Shown here piece by piece: positions 26,647 to 34,680 of a stretch of 64,000 nucleotides of DNA; the stretch's first letter is position 1; every line of letters starts with the position of its first letter. The position numbers were made by a program, and so were the translations under genes. The stretch comes from Vulcanimicrobiota bacterium (GTDB lineage: Bacteria; Vulcanimicrobiota; Xenobia; Xenobiales; JADMJV01), in the NCBI GenBank assembly GCA_019637395.1, contig JAHBVR010000020.1, forward strand, positions 80,087-144,086, read 5' to 3'. The notes below the pieces were generated by a model. The model made no database searches, was not told where the DNA came from, and saw nothing but the letters and a program-made list of their open reading frames with translations.

Positions 26647-27213
26647 ATGAACGCCATCGCCCACCGTCCCACCCACACTCCGGTCCGTCACACGGGTCGC
26701 ACCCAACGTCGCCGCCGCCAGGGACAGGTCGGCCGGCGCCGCCGGCAAGACGGGGTTCGCCTTTCGCGCAACGCGCGCAGCCAGCGCACCCAGCGGGCGC
26801 AGCGCGCGGCCGGAGTCAGCCGGGCAGCCCACAGTGGCCCGGTTTCGGGAACGCAGCTGGCTCGCGATGCCCAGCGCATCGCCCGCAGCGGCATCGCCGG
26901 CCGGGGTCGCAACTGCTATCGCGGCGTGAAATACGCAATGGCTCGCCAGGGCGTGAATCTGACCGGCGTGCCCGCTTACACGGCCGCCGGCCAGTTGGCG
27001 CGCAACAGCAATTTCCGCGAAGCGCGCGTATCGCGCGACCAGTTGCGCAACCTGCCCGCCGGCGCCACGGTGGTCTGGGCGCCGCACGGCAAACACAAGT
27101 ATGGCCATATTTCCATCGCCCTGGGCAACGGCCGCGAAGCCAGCGACGTGCTGCGCAATCAGATCACCAACTACGGCAGTTCTTTCCGGGTGTTTTTGCC
27201 CAACCGCGCATGA
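26647..27213 (+). CDS. Arg-rich protein with NlpC/P60- or CHAP-like C-terminal domain
   Basis: About 188 residues from the ATG at 26647. The first 90 residues are very basic (many RRR/RTQR repeats). The C-terminal half has a Cys-protease-like pattern: a helix with RNCYRGVKYAMARQG, then a strand GATVVWAPHGKHKYGHISIAL, in which Cys and the His of YGHISIAL would be catalytic. This is the arrangement of NlpC/P60 and CHAP amidases that cut peptidoglycan. No signal peptide is seen, so export would need another route. The stop overlaps the start of a very acidic protein gene (ATGA at 27210). Confidence 0.6.
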   Translation: MNAIAHRPTHTPVRHTGRTQRRRRQGQVGRRRRQDGVRLSRNARSQRTQRAQRAAGVSRAAHSGPVSGTQLARDAQRIARSGIAGRGRNCYRGVKYAMARQGVNLTGVPAYTAAGQLARNSNFREARVSRDQLRNLPAGATVVWAPHGKHKYGHISIALGNGREASDVLRNQITNYGSSFRVFLPNRA

Positions 27214-27641
27214 CCTTTGAAGAAGAGGCCCACGAGTGGCCCGCCTATGATGGGCTGGGCGACGAGAATTTTGATGAGTTGCCGGTCCAGGAAGGCGACG
27301 TCCCGCGTCTCGAGGACCTCGACGTGCTCCAGGACTGGCTGGAGAAACATCCGAGTGGGCTCGACTACTTTGACCAGTTCGTGCAGCAGGCCCTGTTCTG
27401 GTTGCGCGAAGAACTGGAAACCGAGGCCCTGCTGCTGGACTTGAGCAACGTGCGCGCCACCATTCAGCAAAACTACGGTCCCAAGTTGAAGCCGTTCCTG
27501 GCCCGGCCCTTGAAGCGCCTGCGCCACGCCATCGAGGCGGAAGAGGAAGAGATGACGCTGCATCTCTTGATCAAGTTGAGCGACGTCTTCCGGGCGCGCC
27601 CGGCGCCGCTGGAGAAGCCCTACTGGGCGCCTAAGATTTGA
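27210..27641 (+). CDS. Acidic protein of unknown function, coupled to the Arg-rich gene
   Basis: 143 residues, strongly acidic in the first 75 (MTFEEEAHEW, ENFDELPVQEGDVPRLEDLD). It is predicted mainly helical, with no signal peptide or membrane segment. The ATG overlaps the stop of the basic peptidase-like gene, so the two proteins are probably made in fixed ratio. The opposite charges suggest complex formation, for example an inhibitor or immunity partner. I do not recognise a family. Confidence 0.6.
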   Translation: MTFEEEAHEWPAYDGLGDENFDELPVQEGDVPRLEDLDVLQDWLEKHPSGLDYFDQFVQQALFWLREELETEALLLDLSNVRATIQQNYGPKLKPFLARPLKRLRHAIEAEEEEMTLHLLIKLSDVFRARPAPLEKPYWAPKI

Positions 27642-28329
27642 TGCCCGTCGCGGGCTTTGCCTGGAGACGCCATTTTTGCTCCAGGCGGTGCAGCCAGCAC
27701 CAGACCAGCCCGCTTGCCAGCAGACAGGCCCCATACCAAAGCGGTGAGCTGCCCAGGTGAATATTCCGCCAGCCGTGCAGGAAGAGAGCCAGGCACAACC
27801 AGCCGGCCAGAGTGGTGCGCTCCAGACAGAAAGCCAGCTTCCAGCGCAGAGGCAGCAGTTGTGGCCCCAACCTGTGCTTGGGCAAGCCGAGGAAGCGCGG
27901 AACCCGGGCGCAGTAGTCTCGATAGGCAGCGCCCCAACGCTCGCCCAGACCGTGCTCTTCGTAAGCGATGATAGGTAAATGGATGGCCGCCCAGAGCAGG
28001 CAGTAAGGCAGCCGGCAAACTCCCAGGCCGGCAATTTGACAACCCCCCAGGCCCATCATTAGATTCCCGAGGTAACGGGGATTCCGCGAGTAGACGTAAG
28101 GGCCGTCTTCGCAAATCAAGCGTTCTCCCACGTTGGCGTCGAGCCGATTGGGAACCCAGCCGGCGACCCCCCAGCAGCGCACCGCCAACCCGGCCAGCAG
28201 CAACAGCCAACCGGGTCCGGCCGCATAGTCCGGATCGGGGCTGCAGAACCACAGCATGGTCAGTAAGAAAGGAATCCCCAGATAGCCGCGCAGGGGAAAG
28301 ATCACGCGACCCAGTCGAACCAGAAGCAT
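27631..28329 (-). CDS. Isoprenylcysteine/phospholipid methyltransferase-family membrane protein
   Basis: 232 residues with five or six membrane helices. The SAM-binding region of the ICMT/PEMT superfamily is visible: DGPYVYSRNPRYLGNLMMGLG (about 94-114) and, later, EEHGLGERWGAAYRDYCARVPRF. Such enzymes methylate lipids or isoprenylated groups at the membrane; the substrate here is unknown. Two further hydrophobic segments extend the C-terminus beyond the usual domain. The stop overlaps the end of the acidic-protein gene by 11 bases. Confidence 0.82.
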   Translation of the reverse strand: MLLVRLGRVIFPLRGYLGIPFLLTMLWFCSPDPDYAAGPGWLLLLAGLAVRCWGVAGWVPNRLDANVGERLICEDGPYVYSRNPRYLGNLMMGLGGCQIAGLGVCRLPYCLLWAAIHLPIIAYEEHGLGERWGAAYRDYCARVPRFLGLPKHRLGPQLLPLRWKLAFCLERTTLAGWLCLALFLHGWRNIHLGSSPLWYGACLLASGLVWCWLHRLEQKWRLQAKPATGIKS

Positions 28330-28451
28330 CCGGCCATCCTAGCATAGATCATCTTGTTCTTTCGAAATTTCGCAACCGTATTCATCAAACCTGGTGAGCT
28401 GGTCACAACTAAGCAATCTTCCGGCAAACCTCTTGAGGGTAAAGTCGGGGC

Positions 28452-29219
28452 ATGAGAATCGGCGTTAAAAATCAACAGCCCTGGTCGGCCCTGCAGAAGG
28501 CGGCCACCGATCTGGGCCAAACCCGGGATGGGCTGGTGCACCTCGACGGCGTGCGCTGGGATATCGAGAACAATCCGGATGGCAGCACCATCGAGAAGGG
28601 TGTTTTCCGGGACGCCTACATCCATCCGGAAAAGGTTACCGACGTTTTCCTGTGCATCAAGCCCTTCACCGAGAAGCCAGGGAATTTGCCCGGTCACGCC
28701 TTGCTCAAGTTCGCTTTCGCTTCCGACGCTCCGGTGCGCGATAGCCAGGGCAATGAAGATTCGGGGCTGGCCGTTTCGGTCGAAGTTCACTTTAAACAGG
28801 GCCAGGATTACGATCCGGTCGGCGGTCAGGAACCGCAGCCGATTCTCTATCAGTTGGGCACCTGGAGCGACGCGATCGAAAAGGCCACCGTGCACGACCG
28901 CAACCCGCTCAAGATCTATAAGCTGAAGCTCGATCAGGAACAGAAAGTGGCGCTCCTGAAAGAGCGCCTGCAGGCCTCGGTGCAGGACCATAGTCAGGAC
29001 ATGTATCATCCGGTCACCAATTCGTGCCTGTCCACACTGATCGATGGGGTCAATCGGGTGGTTCCCAGCCATCAACAAATCGCCCGCGTCGATGCCAATG
29101 GCGATCCCGAGCCCCAGGCCACCATCCCGCTCTGGTCTCCCCAGGCCTTCCGGCGCTACAACCTGCTGGAAAAACCCATTCCCGAGGTCATTCCGGCCAA
29201 GCCCAGACCCCAGGCCTAG
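28452..29219 (+). CDS. Conserved hypothetical protein
   Basis: 255 residues with no signal peptide. A central beta-rich part (VFLCIKPF, HALLKFAFAS, AVSVEVHFK) and the segment DMYHPVTNSCLSTLIDGVNRV remind me of the HxxTNNC region of DUF4105-type proteins, but the match is too weak to assign. A Pro-rich tail ends the protein. Its stop overlaps by four bases that of the convergent NTF2-like gene. Confidence 0.55.
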   Translation: MRIGVKNQQPWSALQKAATDLGQTRDGLVHLDGVRWDIENNPDGSTIEKGVFRDAYIHPEKVTDVFLCIKPFTEKPGNLPGHALLKFAFASDAPVRDSQGNEDSGLAVSVEVHFKQGQDYDPVGGQEPQPILYQLGTWSDAIEKATVHDRNPLKIYKLKLDQEQKVALLKERLQASVQDHSQDMYHPVTNSCLSTLIDGVNRVVPSHQQIARVDANGDPEPQATIPLWSPQAFRRYNLLEKPIPEVIPAKPRPQA

Positions 29220-29623
29220 GAAACCAGCCCCTCCGCGCGCATGCGTTCGTGCTGGTCCTCATGGGAGATGTAGGCGACAATGCGAGGACCTTTGAGGTGG
29301 AGGATGTAGGTAATATTGAACTCGATCTCGCCTGCTCCAGTGGCCTGGAAGCGGCTTCCCCAGCGAACGGTGACGAGGCGGTGGTGGGGACCGACCGCGG
29401 CCTCCTCCAAAATTTGAACGGGCCGCATCGACTGCATCCCATTTTGCTCATTGAAGCCCTTGACCTGACCAAGCCAGCTCTGAAACTTGTCGTCGTTGAG
29501 CGCCCCGTAAGCTCCAGTGGGACCCGCCGCCACGAAGCCCTCGGCGTAGAAGCCGGCCAGTTCCTGCGGGCTGCCGGAAAGCGAGACGGCCGCGTAGCGG
29601 CTGAAGTAAACGAGCCAGTCCAC
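29216..29623 (-). CDS. Single-domain SnoaL/NTF2-like protein
   Basis: About 135 residues matching the SnoaL-like fold: helices at LVYFSRYAAVSL and ELAGFYAEGFVAAG, then strands with RLVTVRWGSRFQ and EIEFNITYILHLKGPRI. Such domains bind or isomerise small ligands. I prefer a GTG start at 29623, eight bases after AAGG. A longer frame from 29689 adds an Arg-rich stretch overlapping the divergent acyltransferase gene's leader. It is the same general fold as the sensor domains of the kinase array, but clearly diverged. Confidence 0.65.
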   Translation of the reverse strand: MDWLVYFSRYAAVSLSGSPQELAGFYAEGFVAAGPTGAYGALNDDKFQSWLGQVKGFNEQNGMQSMRPVQILEEAAVGPHHRLVTVRWGSRFQATGAGEIEFNITYILHLKGPRIVAYISHEDQHERMRAEGLVS

Positions 29624-29715
29624 AAGGGTTGCCTTGGCGGGTCGCCTGCGAAATCCTACCGCTGCCCGCCAAGAGCTGGAGGTATACACTCTCTGAGGCG
29701 GAACGGGCGCTTGAG

Positions 29716-30342
29716 ATGAGATGGCAGGATGAATTGTTCGCCCGCTTCCTGGGCAGATTGGCGCGCACCTTAAGTTTTTCGCGGATCGAGTTTCGCGGGG
29801 AGATTCCTTCGGAGCGCCGCCGGATCTATTACTTCAATCACACCTCTCATGCTGACAGCGTGCTTCTGTGGGCGGCATTACCCAAGGTGCAGCGGCGTAA
29901 AATGCGCTTTGTGGCCGCCAAGGATTATTGGGATACCAGCGCCCTGCGGCGCTATGTGGCCGAGCGTTGTTTTCGAGCCATCTTCCTGGAACGCCAGCCC
30001 AAGACCAAAGAAGAACGCCAGCAGCAGGTCACCCAGTTGGTTTCCCAAGTAGGTCCCAGCGAGTCAATTCTGCTCTCTCCCGAAGGGACCCGGGGAGACG
30101 GCCACCAGCTGGCGCCCTTTAAAAGCGGCATTTACTACCTGTGCCAGGCGCAGCCCGACTTCGAACTGGTTCCCGTCTATCTGGAGAATCTCCACCGCCT
30201 GCTTCCCAAGGGTGCCTTCGTGCCCCGTCCGGTCCCTTGCCGGGTGGTATTCGGCGAGCCCTTCTCGTTACAGGAGGGTGAATCGCGGGTGGATTTCCTG
30301 GAGCGAGCTCGCCAGCGGCTTTTGGAGTTGGATCGGAGCTAA
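29716..30342 (+). CDS. plsC: PlsC-like 1-acylglycerol-3-phosphate acyltransferase
   Basis: About 208 residues with the PlsC motifs HTSHAD (HX4D, motif I) and LLSPEGTRGDG (motif III), which place it among glycerolipid acyltransferases. The enzyme transfers acyl groups to lysophosphatidate or a related acceptor at the inner membrane. I choose the ATG at 29716 because the upstream 29 codons read antisense to the neighbour's start region. It could also use another lysophospholipid. Confidence 0.82.
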   Translation: MRWQDELFARFLGRLARTLSFSRIEFRGEIPSERRRIYYFNHTSHADSVLLWAALPKVQRRKMRFVAAKDYWDTSALRRYVAERCFRAIFLERQPKTKEERQQQVTQLVSQVGPSESILLSPEGTRGDGHQLAPFKSGIYYLCQAQPDFELVPVYLENLHRLLPKGAFVPRPVPCRVVFGEPFSLQEGESRVDFLERARQRLLELDRS

Positions 30343-30349
30343 CGGCAGG

Positions 30350-31213
30350 TCAGAGCTGAACTCCGGTGATATCCAAGATCGTCTCCGCGTCGATGCCAGA
30401 TTTCGCCATCTTTTGAGCCACTTCCAGTCGAGCTCTGGCCTCCCCTACGGCTTCCCCTTTGGCCTCACCCTTCTCCATTGCTTCGTGAAGGCGGGTGTTT
30501 TCGTCCCATTCGGCCCGCAGGCGAGCTTCGATAAGAAGGCGGACTTCGTCATCCGAATAAGCGTTATGCATTGCGTCCAGAGCCATGATCATCTCCTCTT
30601 CGCGTTGAATCGGCGCCGGTAAGGGCACCACACCGCTTTCATAGAGTTCTGCAAAACGCAGCACATGCAACCACTTCTCCAATGGAGTCAGCAGGGGCTG
30701 GTCGCGCCTGAATTTACTGAGCTCCAGATAGTGAATCTCCAGGATATCACTGAGTTCAAGGTTGTGTCGAGGATCGCAGAAACGAAACCGGGTGTGCAAG
30801 CCGGCCAGATCCGGAAACAAGGGGAATTCCAAAATCGAGATCGCGACCGTGCGTCGCAAGTCTCCATACTTGCGGCCCCGTTCAAGCTGTTCACTGTAAA
30901 GTTTGGATAGATAAAACAAGGAGCGCTGGATGTAGCTGGTCTGCTCCTTAAGCTGAACCTCGATGTTATATTGGCGATTGTGGCCGTCTCGAGCCCGAAC
31001 GTCCAGGATGGCTCCCTTCTCGTCATGATAGGCCTTGCCGACGTCGTTTGCGAGTAAGCTGAGCTGGACAATTTTGTCCTCGCCTTCCAGTTCCAATATC
31101 GCGTTCAGCAGCGAGCGAAGCAGCCTCTCGTTTTTGGGTGAACCAAAGACGATTTTGAAAATGATGTCGTTGAGCAAAGTGCGACGCAACATCGGTTCAG
31201 GTTTTTTCGGCAT
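30350..31213 (-). CDS. Rpn/PD-(D/E)XK nuclease-family putative transposase
   Basis: 287 residues of the Rpn/YhgA-like family (PDDEXK_2 type). The N-terminal part carries LNDIIFKIVFGSPKNERLL, and the nuclease core has GAILDVRARDGHNRQYNIEVQ, where D and ExQ are the metal-binding residues. The C-terminus is a charged helical tail (EAMEKGEAKGEAVGEARA). Family members promote RecA-independent recombination and spread as single genes, so this gene may itself be mobile, although I see no flanking repeats. The ATG is preceded by AAGGAG. Confidence 0.88.
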   Translation of the reverse strand: MPKKPEPMLRRTLLNDIIFKIVFGSPKNERLLRSLLNAILELEGEDKIVQLSLLANDVGKAYHDEKGAILDVRARDGHNRQYNIEVQLKEQTSYIQRSLFYLSKLYSEQLERGRKYGDLRRTVAISILEFPLFPDLAGLHTRFRFCDPRHNLELSDILEIHYLELSKFRRDQPLLTPLEKWLHVLRFAELYESGVVPLPAPIQREEEMIMALDAMHNAYSDDEVRLLIEARLRAEWDENTRLHEAMEKGEAKGEAVGEARARLEVAQKMAKSGIDAETILDITGVQL

Positions 31214-31397
31214 CGTGGTAGTCTCCTTGCGCTATTTTGATGTTGCGCAGTCTAAGTGTTGGGAACGCTCGAAAGGTGAGAGAAGCATGGCCGTTCCTAC
31301 TTCTTTCGTGAACTTTCCGACGTGAGAAGTTTGTGGCCGCTCAGGCGAAACAGGCGGTGGTTTTTCGGCTTTGGCCCCCGGTCGACGGGTTCTAAAT

Positions 31398-31859
31398 CTA
31401 GAGAAGAATCCGGTAGCGGCATTTTTGGCGCGAGCCGCGGGCATACATTTCGTGGGTTTCGGGGAGGTCGACGATTTCCTGGAGCACCGCTCCGGCGCGT
31501 TCGCAGGTGCGCCGGGAGGCGAAATTGTCCGGATCGCAGGTAATCCAAAGTTCCGCGAAACCATGTCTCCTGGCCAGGGGAAAAAGGAGGCGCAGACTGC
31601 GCGCGGCCAGGCCCTGGCCCCGGTGGTCCGGGTGCACCGCATAGCCAATCTGGCCGCCGAATCGAATCAGATGCTGGTGGTCTCCCAAACGTAGCTCGAT
31701 GCCGCCGACTCCCGAACGCCGGCCCTCGAGGAACATACCGAAATGGTAGGTGGCCACGTAGTTTTTGACCGGATCGGGGGGGCTGGTGCTGAGAATGCGC
31801 AGGCGCAAATCTCCATCGCGCAAGCGTCCGTGCGGTAAAAAGGTTTCCAGTATCGGCAT
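31398..31859 (-). CDS. GNAT-family N-acetyltransferase
   Basis: 153 residues. The acetyl-CoA loop is IGYAVHPDHRGQGLAARSL (motif A, R/QxxGxG/A). Later conserved stretches are FAELWITCDPDNFASRRTCE, typical of RimJ/L-like or aminoglycoside-type GNATs. The acceptor is unknown. The C-terminal IVDLPETHEMYARGSRQKCR is as expected for a small-molecule or peptide GNAT of this subgroup. Confidence 0.85.
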   Translation of the reverse strand: MPILETFLPHGRLRDGDLRLRILSTSPPDPVKNYVATYHFGMFLEGRRSGVGGIELRLGDHQHLIRFGGQIGYAVHPDHRGQGLAARSLRLLFPLARRHGFAELWITCDPDNFASRRTCERAGAVLQEIVDLPETHEMYARGSRQKCRYRILL

Positions 31860-31972
31860 TTCTGATCCCTTGCTTTCGGGGCCTCGGCGAAAAATCTTGT
31901 GCCGTTCTTGATGCGCCGGGGGCAGGCGCAGATTTGGACTTCGGGAACTATTCCGGTTAGGAAAGTCAGTCA

Positions 31973-32008
31973 GGGCACCGTGAATGACTCACTCTCTTCA
32001 CGGTGCCC
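31973..32008 (-). terminator. Strong hairpin after the efflux adaptor gene
   Basis: A perfect 12-base inverted repeat (GGGCACCGTGAA / TTCACGGTGCCC) with a 12-base loop, starting four bases beyond the adaptor stop. There is only a weak T tract, but the stem position suits transcription stop or mRNA 3'-end protection for the TolC-adaptor operon. Confidence 0.6.
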
Positions 32009-32011
32009 TCT

Positions 32012-33373
32012 TCATTCTTCGCCCGCTTCGAGCAGCAGGCCGCCCTGAGAGACGACTTTTTCACCTTCTTTGAGGCCCTCGATGATTTGTACTTCAGCGC
32101 CGGACTCAATGCCGGCTCGGACGGTACGGCGCACGTAATGGCCCGGGCTTGCTTCCACCAGCACGAATTTTTGGTTGCCCAGGCTGAGCAGAGCCTGTTT
32201 GGGCACGGTCAGGCCCGGGCCTCCGGGCAAGGCGATATTGACTTCCACAAAGGTATCGGGACGCAGGCCACCTTCCGGATTGTGAATCAAGCTGCGCACA
32301 GCGATGGCGCGAGTCTGGGGATCAACCTGGCGGCCGATGTAGTCGAGCCGGCCACGGTAAGTTTTGCCGTTGCTGATCACTTGCAAGGGCATACCCGGGC
32401 GAAGGGCGGCCACATCCGCTTCGAAAGCATTGGCGTCGACATAAACCCGCGAGAGTTCCTGAACCTGGCCGATTTCAGCACCGGACTGGAGCCGTTGGCC
32501 GCGGGTGACGGAAAGGCGGGTGACCACTCCGGCGATGGGAGCGCGCACGAAGAAGGTGGAGGCCTGGGCCGCCCCGGCGGGTTTGCTGCCGGCCAGCGAT
32601 AGCGAGGTCAAATCCGCGGGTAGATCCGTGCCGACCAGTTGAGACTGAGAAAGAACGGCGCGATTGCGCTGGTAGTTAGATTCACTGAGTTCGACGCTTT
32701 CTTGGGCCAGCCGCACGGCCTGGCGGAACTGGCCGATATTGCGCTGAAACAGCGGCAACTGGCCGCGGGCGATGGAGAGTTCTTGCTCAGCGGCCTGGCG
32801 GACGGCCTCGGCTTTGGCAAGACGGGTGCGCGCTTCTTCCAGTTCGGCGCGCGAGGTGATACCGTCTTCCACCAATTCTTGTTTGCGGCGCACGTCGGAA
32901 CGCGCAAACTGCAGTTCGGCCTCGGCCTGGCGCAGGTCAGCGCGCAGTGAAGCAACTTTGGCCCGGGCCTGGCCCAGCGAGGTCTGAGCTTCAGTTTCGC
33001 GGGTGAGGGCTTCCGAGAGGCGGCCGCGGGCTTCCACCACGTCGTCCTGCTCTTTCTCGAGACGCTCCAAAATCTGCAGACTGGTCAGGCCGTAAACACT
33101 GTTCATTTCCACCAGCGGCTGATCGGGCGCAACCGAGCTGCCTACTTTGACCAGCGCGCTGACGGCCACGCCGTCCAGAGGAGCGGTCAAAATCACCGAG
33201 CCGGCCTCGGTGGCCCGCACCTGGCCGGTCAGGCGCAGACTACCGCTTACCTGCCGGCGAGTCACCGGGGCCAGCACCACCGGCGCGGACTCGGGTGCGG
33301 GGCTGGAGCTCTCGGCCGGGGGAACAGAGGAACAGCCGGCCAGCAGGATTGGAAGCCACCACCAGCTCTTCAT
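32012..33373 (-). CDS. RND efflux periplasmic adaptor (membrane-fusion protein), lipoprotein
   Basis: 453 residues. The signal peptide carries a lipobox (LLAGCSS), so it is anchored by lipid at about Cys14. The typical order of an HlyD/CusB-like adaptor is visible: a lipoyl half (APLDGVAVSALVKVGSSV), a long coiled-coil hairpin (about 105-235), a second lipoyl half (FFVRAPIAGVVTRLSVTRGQ) and C-terminal beta domains. It links the RND pump to TolC. The ATG overlaps the stop of the TolC gene (33370-33373). The pump gene lies 3 kb away on the other strand. Confidence 0.9.
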   Translation of the reverse strand: MKSWWWLPILLAGCSSVPPAESSSPAPESAPVVLAPVTRRQVSGSLRLTGQVRATEAGSVILTAPLDGVAVSALVKVGSSVAPDQPLVEMNSVYGLTSLQILERLEKEQDDVVEARGRLSEALTRETEAQTSLGQARAKVASLRADLRQAEAELQFARSDVRRKQELVEDGITSRAELEEARTRLAKAEAVRQAAEQELSIARGQLPLFQRNIGQFRQAVRLAQESVELSESNYQRNRAVLSQSQLVGTDLPADLTSLSLAGSKPAGAAQASTFFVRAPIAGVVTRLSVTRGQRLQSGAEIGQVQELSRVYVDANAFEADVAALRPGMPLQVISNGKTYRGRLDYIGRQVDPQTRAIAVRSLIHNPEGGLRPDTFVEVNIALPGGPGLTVPKQALLSLGNQKFVLVEASPGHYVRRTVRAGIESGAEVQIIEGLKEGEKVVSQGGLLLEAGEE

Positions 33374-34569
33374 GGTTGCTGCCCCAGCGCGGCCTGGAGG
33401 GCGTCGAGAGCGAGTTGCACTTCTAATTGCTTATCGATGAACTGGCGGCGCAGGTCGGAAACCAGCCGCTGGGCCACCAACAATTGAGTGTAGGGCAGGG
33501 CTCCTTTGCGGTAGCCTTTCTCCGTGACGCGAGCCATTTCTTCGGCCGGATCGAGCACTTTTTCCCGGTAGCTGATCTGGTTTTCGAGGGCGCTCTGGTA
33601 GGCGCTACGGGCCACTTCCAATTCGCTCTCCAGTTGTTTGCGCAGATGTTCCAGTTTGGCCTCAGCCTCCGCCTCGGCGGCCTGCCGGGCGGCGTATTCG
33701 TAGCCCAGCTCGCCCCAGTCCAGAGGTATGGCCAGGGTAACCTGGAGCACATAGTTGGGCACCACCAGGTCGTGGACCAGGTTGAGATTGGCCGAAGGAT
33801 TGCCCTGCTGGGCCGCCAGCAGCGTTTCCTGACGGGCTTGCTGCAACTCGGCGGCAGCCGCGGCCAGGCGGGGATGTTCTTGCAAGGACTGAATCAAAGG
33901 GGCGGGAGCCGGAGTCAGGTCCCCTTCGGCCTGCAGATCCTGGGGGCTCTGGCCCAGCAGGGGACCCAGGCGGGCCTTACTCTGGCGGAGTTCGGAGGTG
34001 GCCGTGACCAGTTCTTGCTGGGCTCGATTGCGCTCCACTTCGGCGCTCATCAGGTCGAGGCGCGGGACCTGACCGACCTTGTGACGGGTGCGCGCGATGC
34101 GCAGCACTTCTTCCGCCAGTTCCAAGTTGCGCTGGTTGACTTCCAGACGCTGCTGAGCGGCCAGCAGCCGGTAGAACTCATCCTTAACCGACTGTTCCAA
34201 CTGCAAACGCTGGCTGCGCACCGCCTGCCGGGCCGCCTGATGGCGGAATTCGGCGCTACGCTTTTTGCTGGCCAGGCTGCCGAAAGGACCGCTGGACTGA
34301 TTCCAAAAAACATAGTAGTCGTCGCGAAAAAGATTGCTGTAGTTGCTGTTGGTCAGGCCCGGACCATTGCCGCCCAGTCCCGCCACTCCCAGTTGGGCGG
34401 TGGGGAGCGAACCGGCGCCTTGCGCCTGAGCGGCGGCCTGCTGCTCGCGGGCCCGGGCGGCCGCCAGTTCGCCGTTATGGGCCTCGGCCTGCCGCAGGGC
34501 GTCGCCCAGGGTCAGGGCCTGGCAGCAACTGAGGGGTAGCCAGCAGAAAAGGGTTAGCCAGGTTTTCAC
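33370..34569 (-). CDS. TolC-family outer-membrane efflux protein
   Basis: 399 residues with a signal peptide and two internally repeated alpha-barrel halves rich in Gln/Ala heptads, as in CzcC/CusC. The start region LTLGDALRQAEAHNGELAAA is the usual first helix. It forms the outer-membrane exit duct of the efflux complex whose adaptor follows in the same operon. It is divergent from the KdpD-like kinase at 34681, so both operons share a promoter region. Confidence 0.9.
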   Translation of the reverse strand: MKTWLTLFCWLPLSCCQALTLGDALRQAEAHNGELAAARAREQQAAAQAQGAGSLPTAQLGVAGLGGNGPGLTNSNYSNLFRDDYYVFWNQSSGPFGSLASKKRSAEFRHQAARQAVRSQRLQLEQSVKDEFYRLLAAQQRLEVNQRNLELAEEVLRIARTRHKVGQVPRLDLMSAEVERNRAQQELVTATSELRQSKARLGPLLGQSPQDLQAEGDLTPAPAPLIQSLQEHPRLAAAAAELQQARQETLLAAQQGNPSANLNLVHDLVVPNYVLQVTLAIPLDWGELGYEYAARQAAEAEAEAKLEHLRKQLESELEVARSAYQSALENQISYREKVLDPAEEMARVTEKGYRKGALPYTQLLVAQRLVSDLRRQFIDKQLEVQLALDALQAALGQQP

Positions 34570-34680
34570 GGGCCCAGATTAGGACCCTGAGGCCACCCAA
34601 GCAAGAGAAAACGGCATTCTTGATGCTTTCTTGTGGGAAGCTCCGGTAGTATTTTTCGCGGGGACGGGAAGGACGGGACT
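34570..34680. promoter_or_regulatory. Divergent promoter region between efflux genes and sensor kinase
   Basis: 111 bases between the TolC gene and the KdpD-like kinase. It probably holds both promoters. A GGAAGGACGGG ribosome site precedes the kinase ATG. A TAGTAT near 34648 could be a -10 box. Confidence 0.4.

Noticed and set aside
30350..31213. Complete insertion sequence around the Rpn-type gene
   Set aside because: The nuclease gene is real, but I found no terminal inverted repeats or target-site duplication.
33427..34539. Plus-strand open frame of 370 residues
   Set aside because: Antisense to the TolC-family gene, whose signal peptide and repeats are clear.
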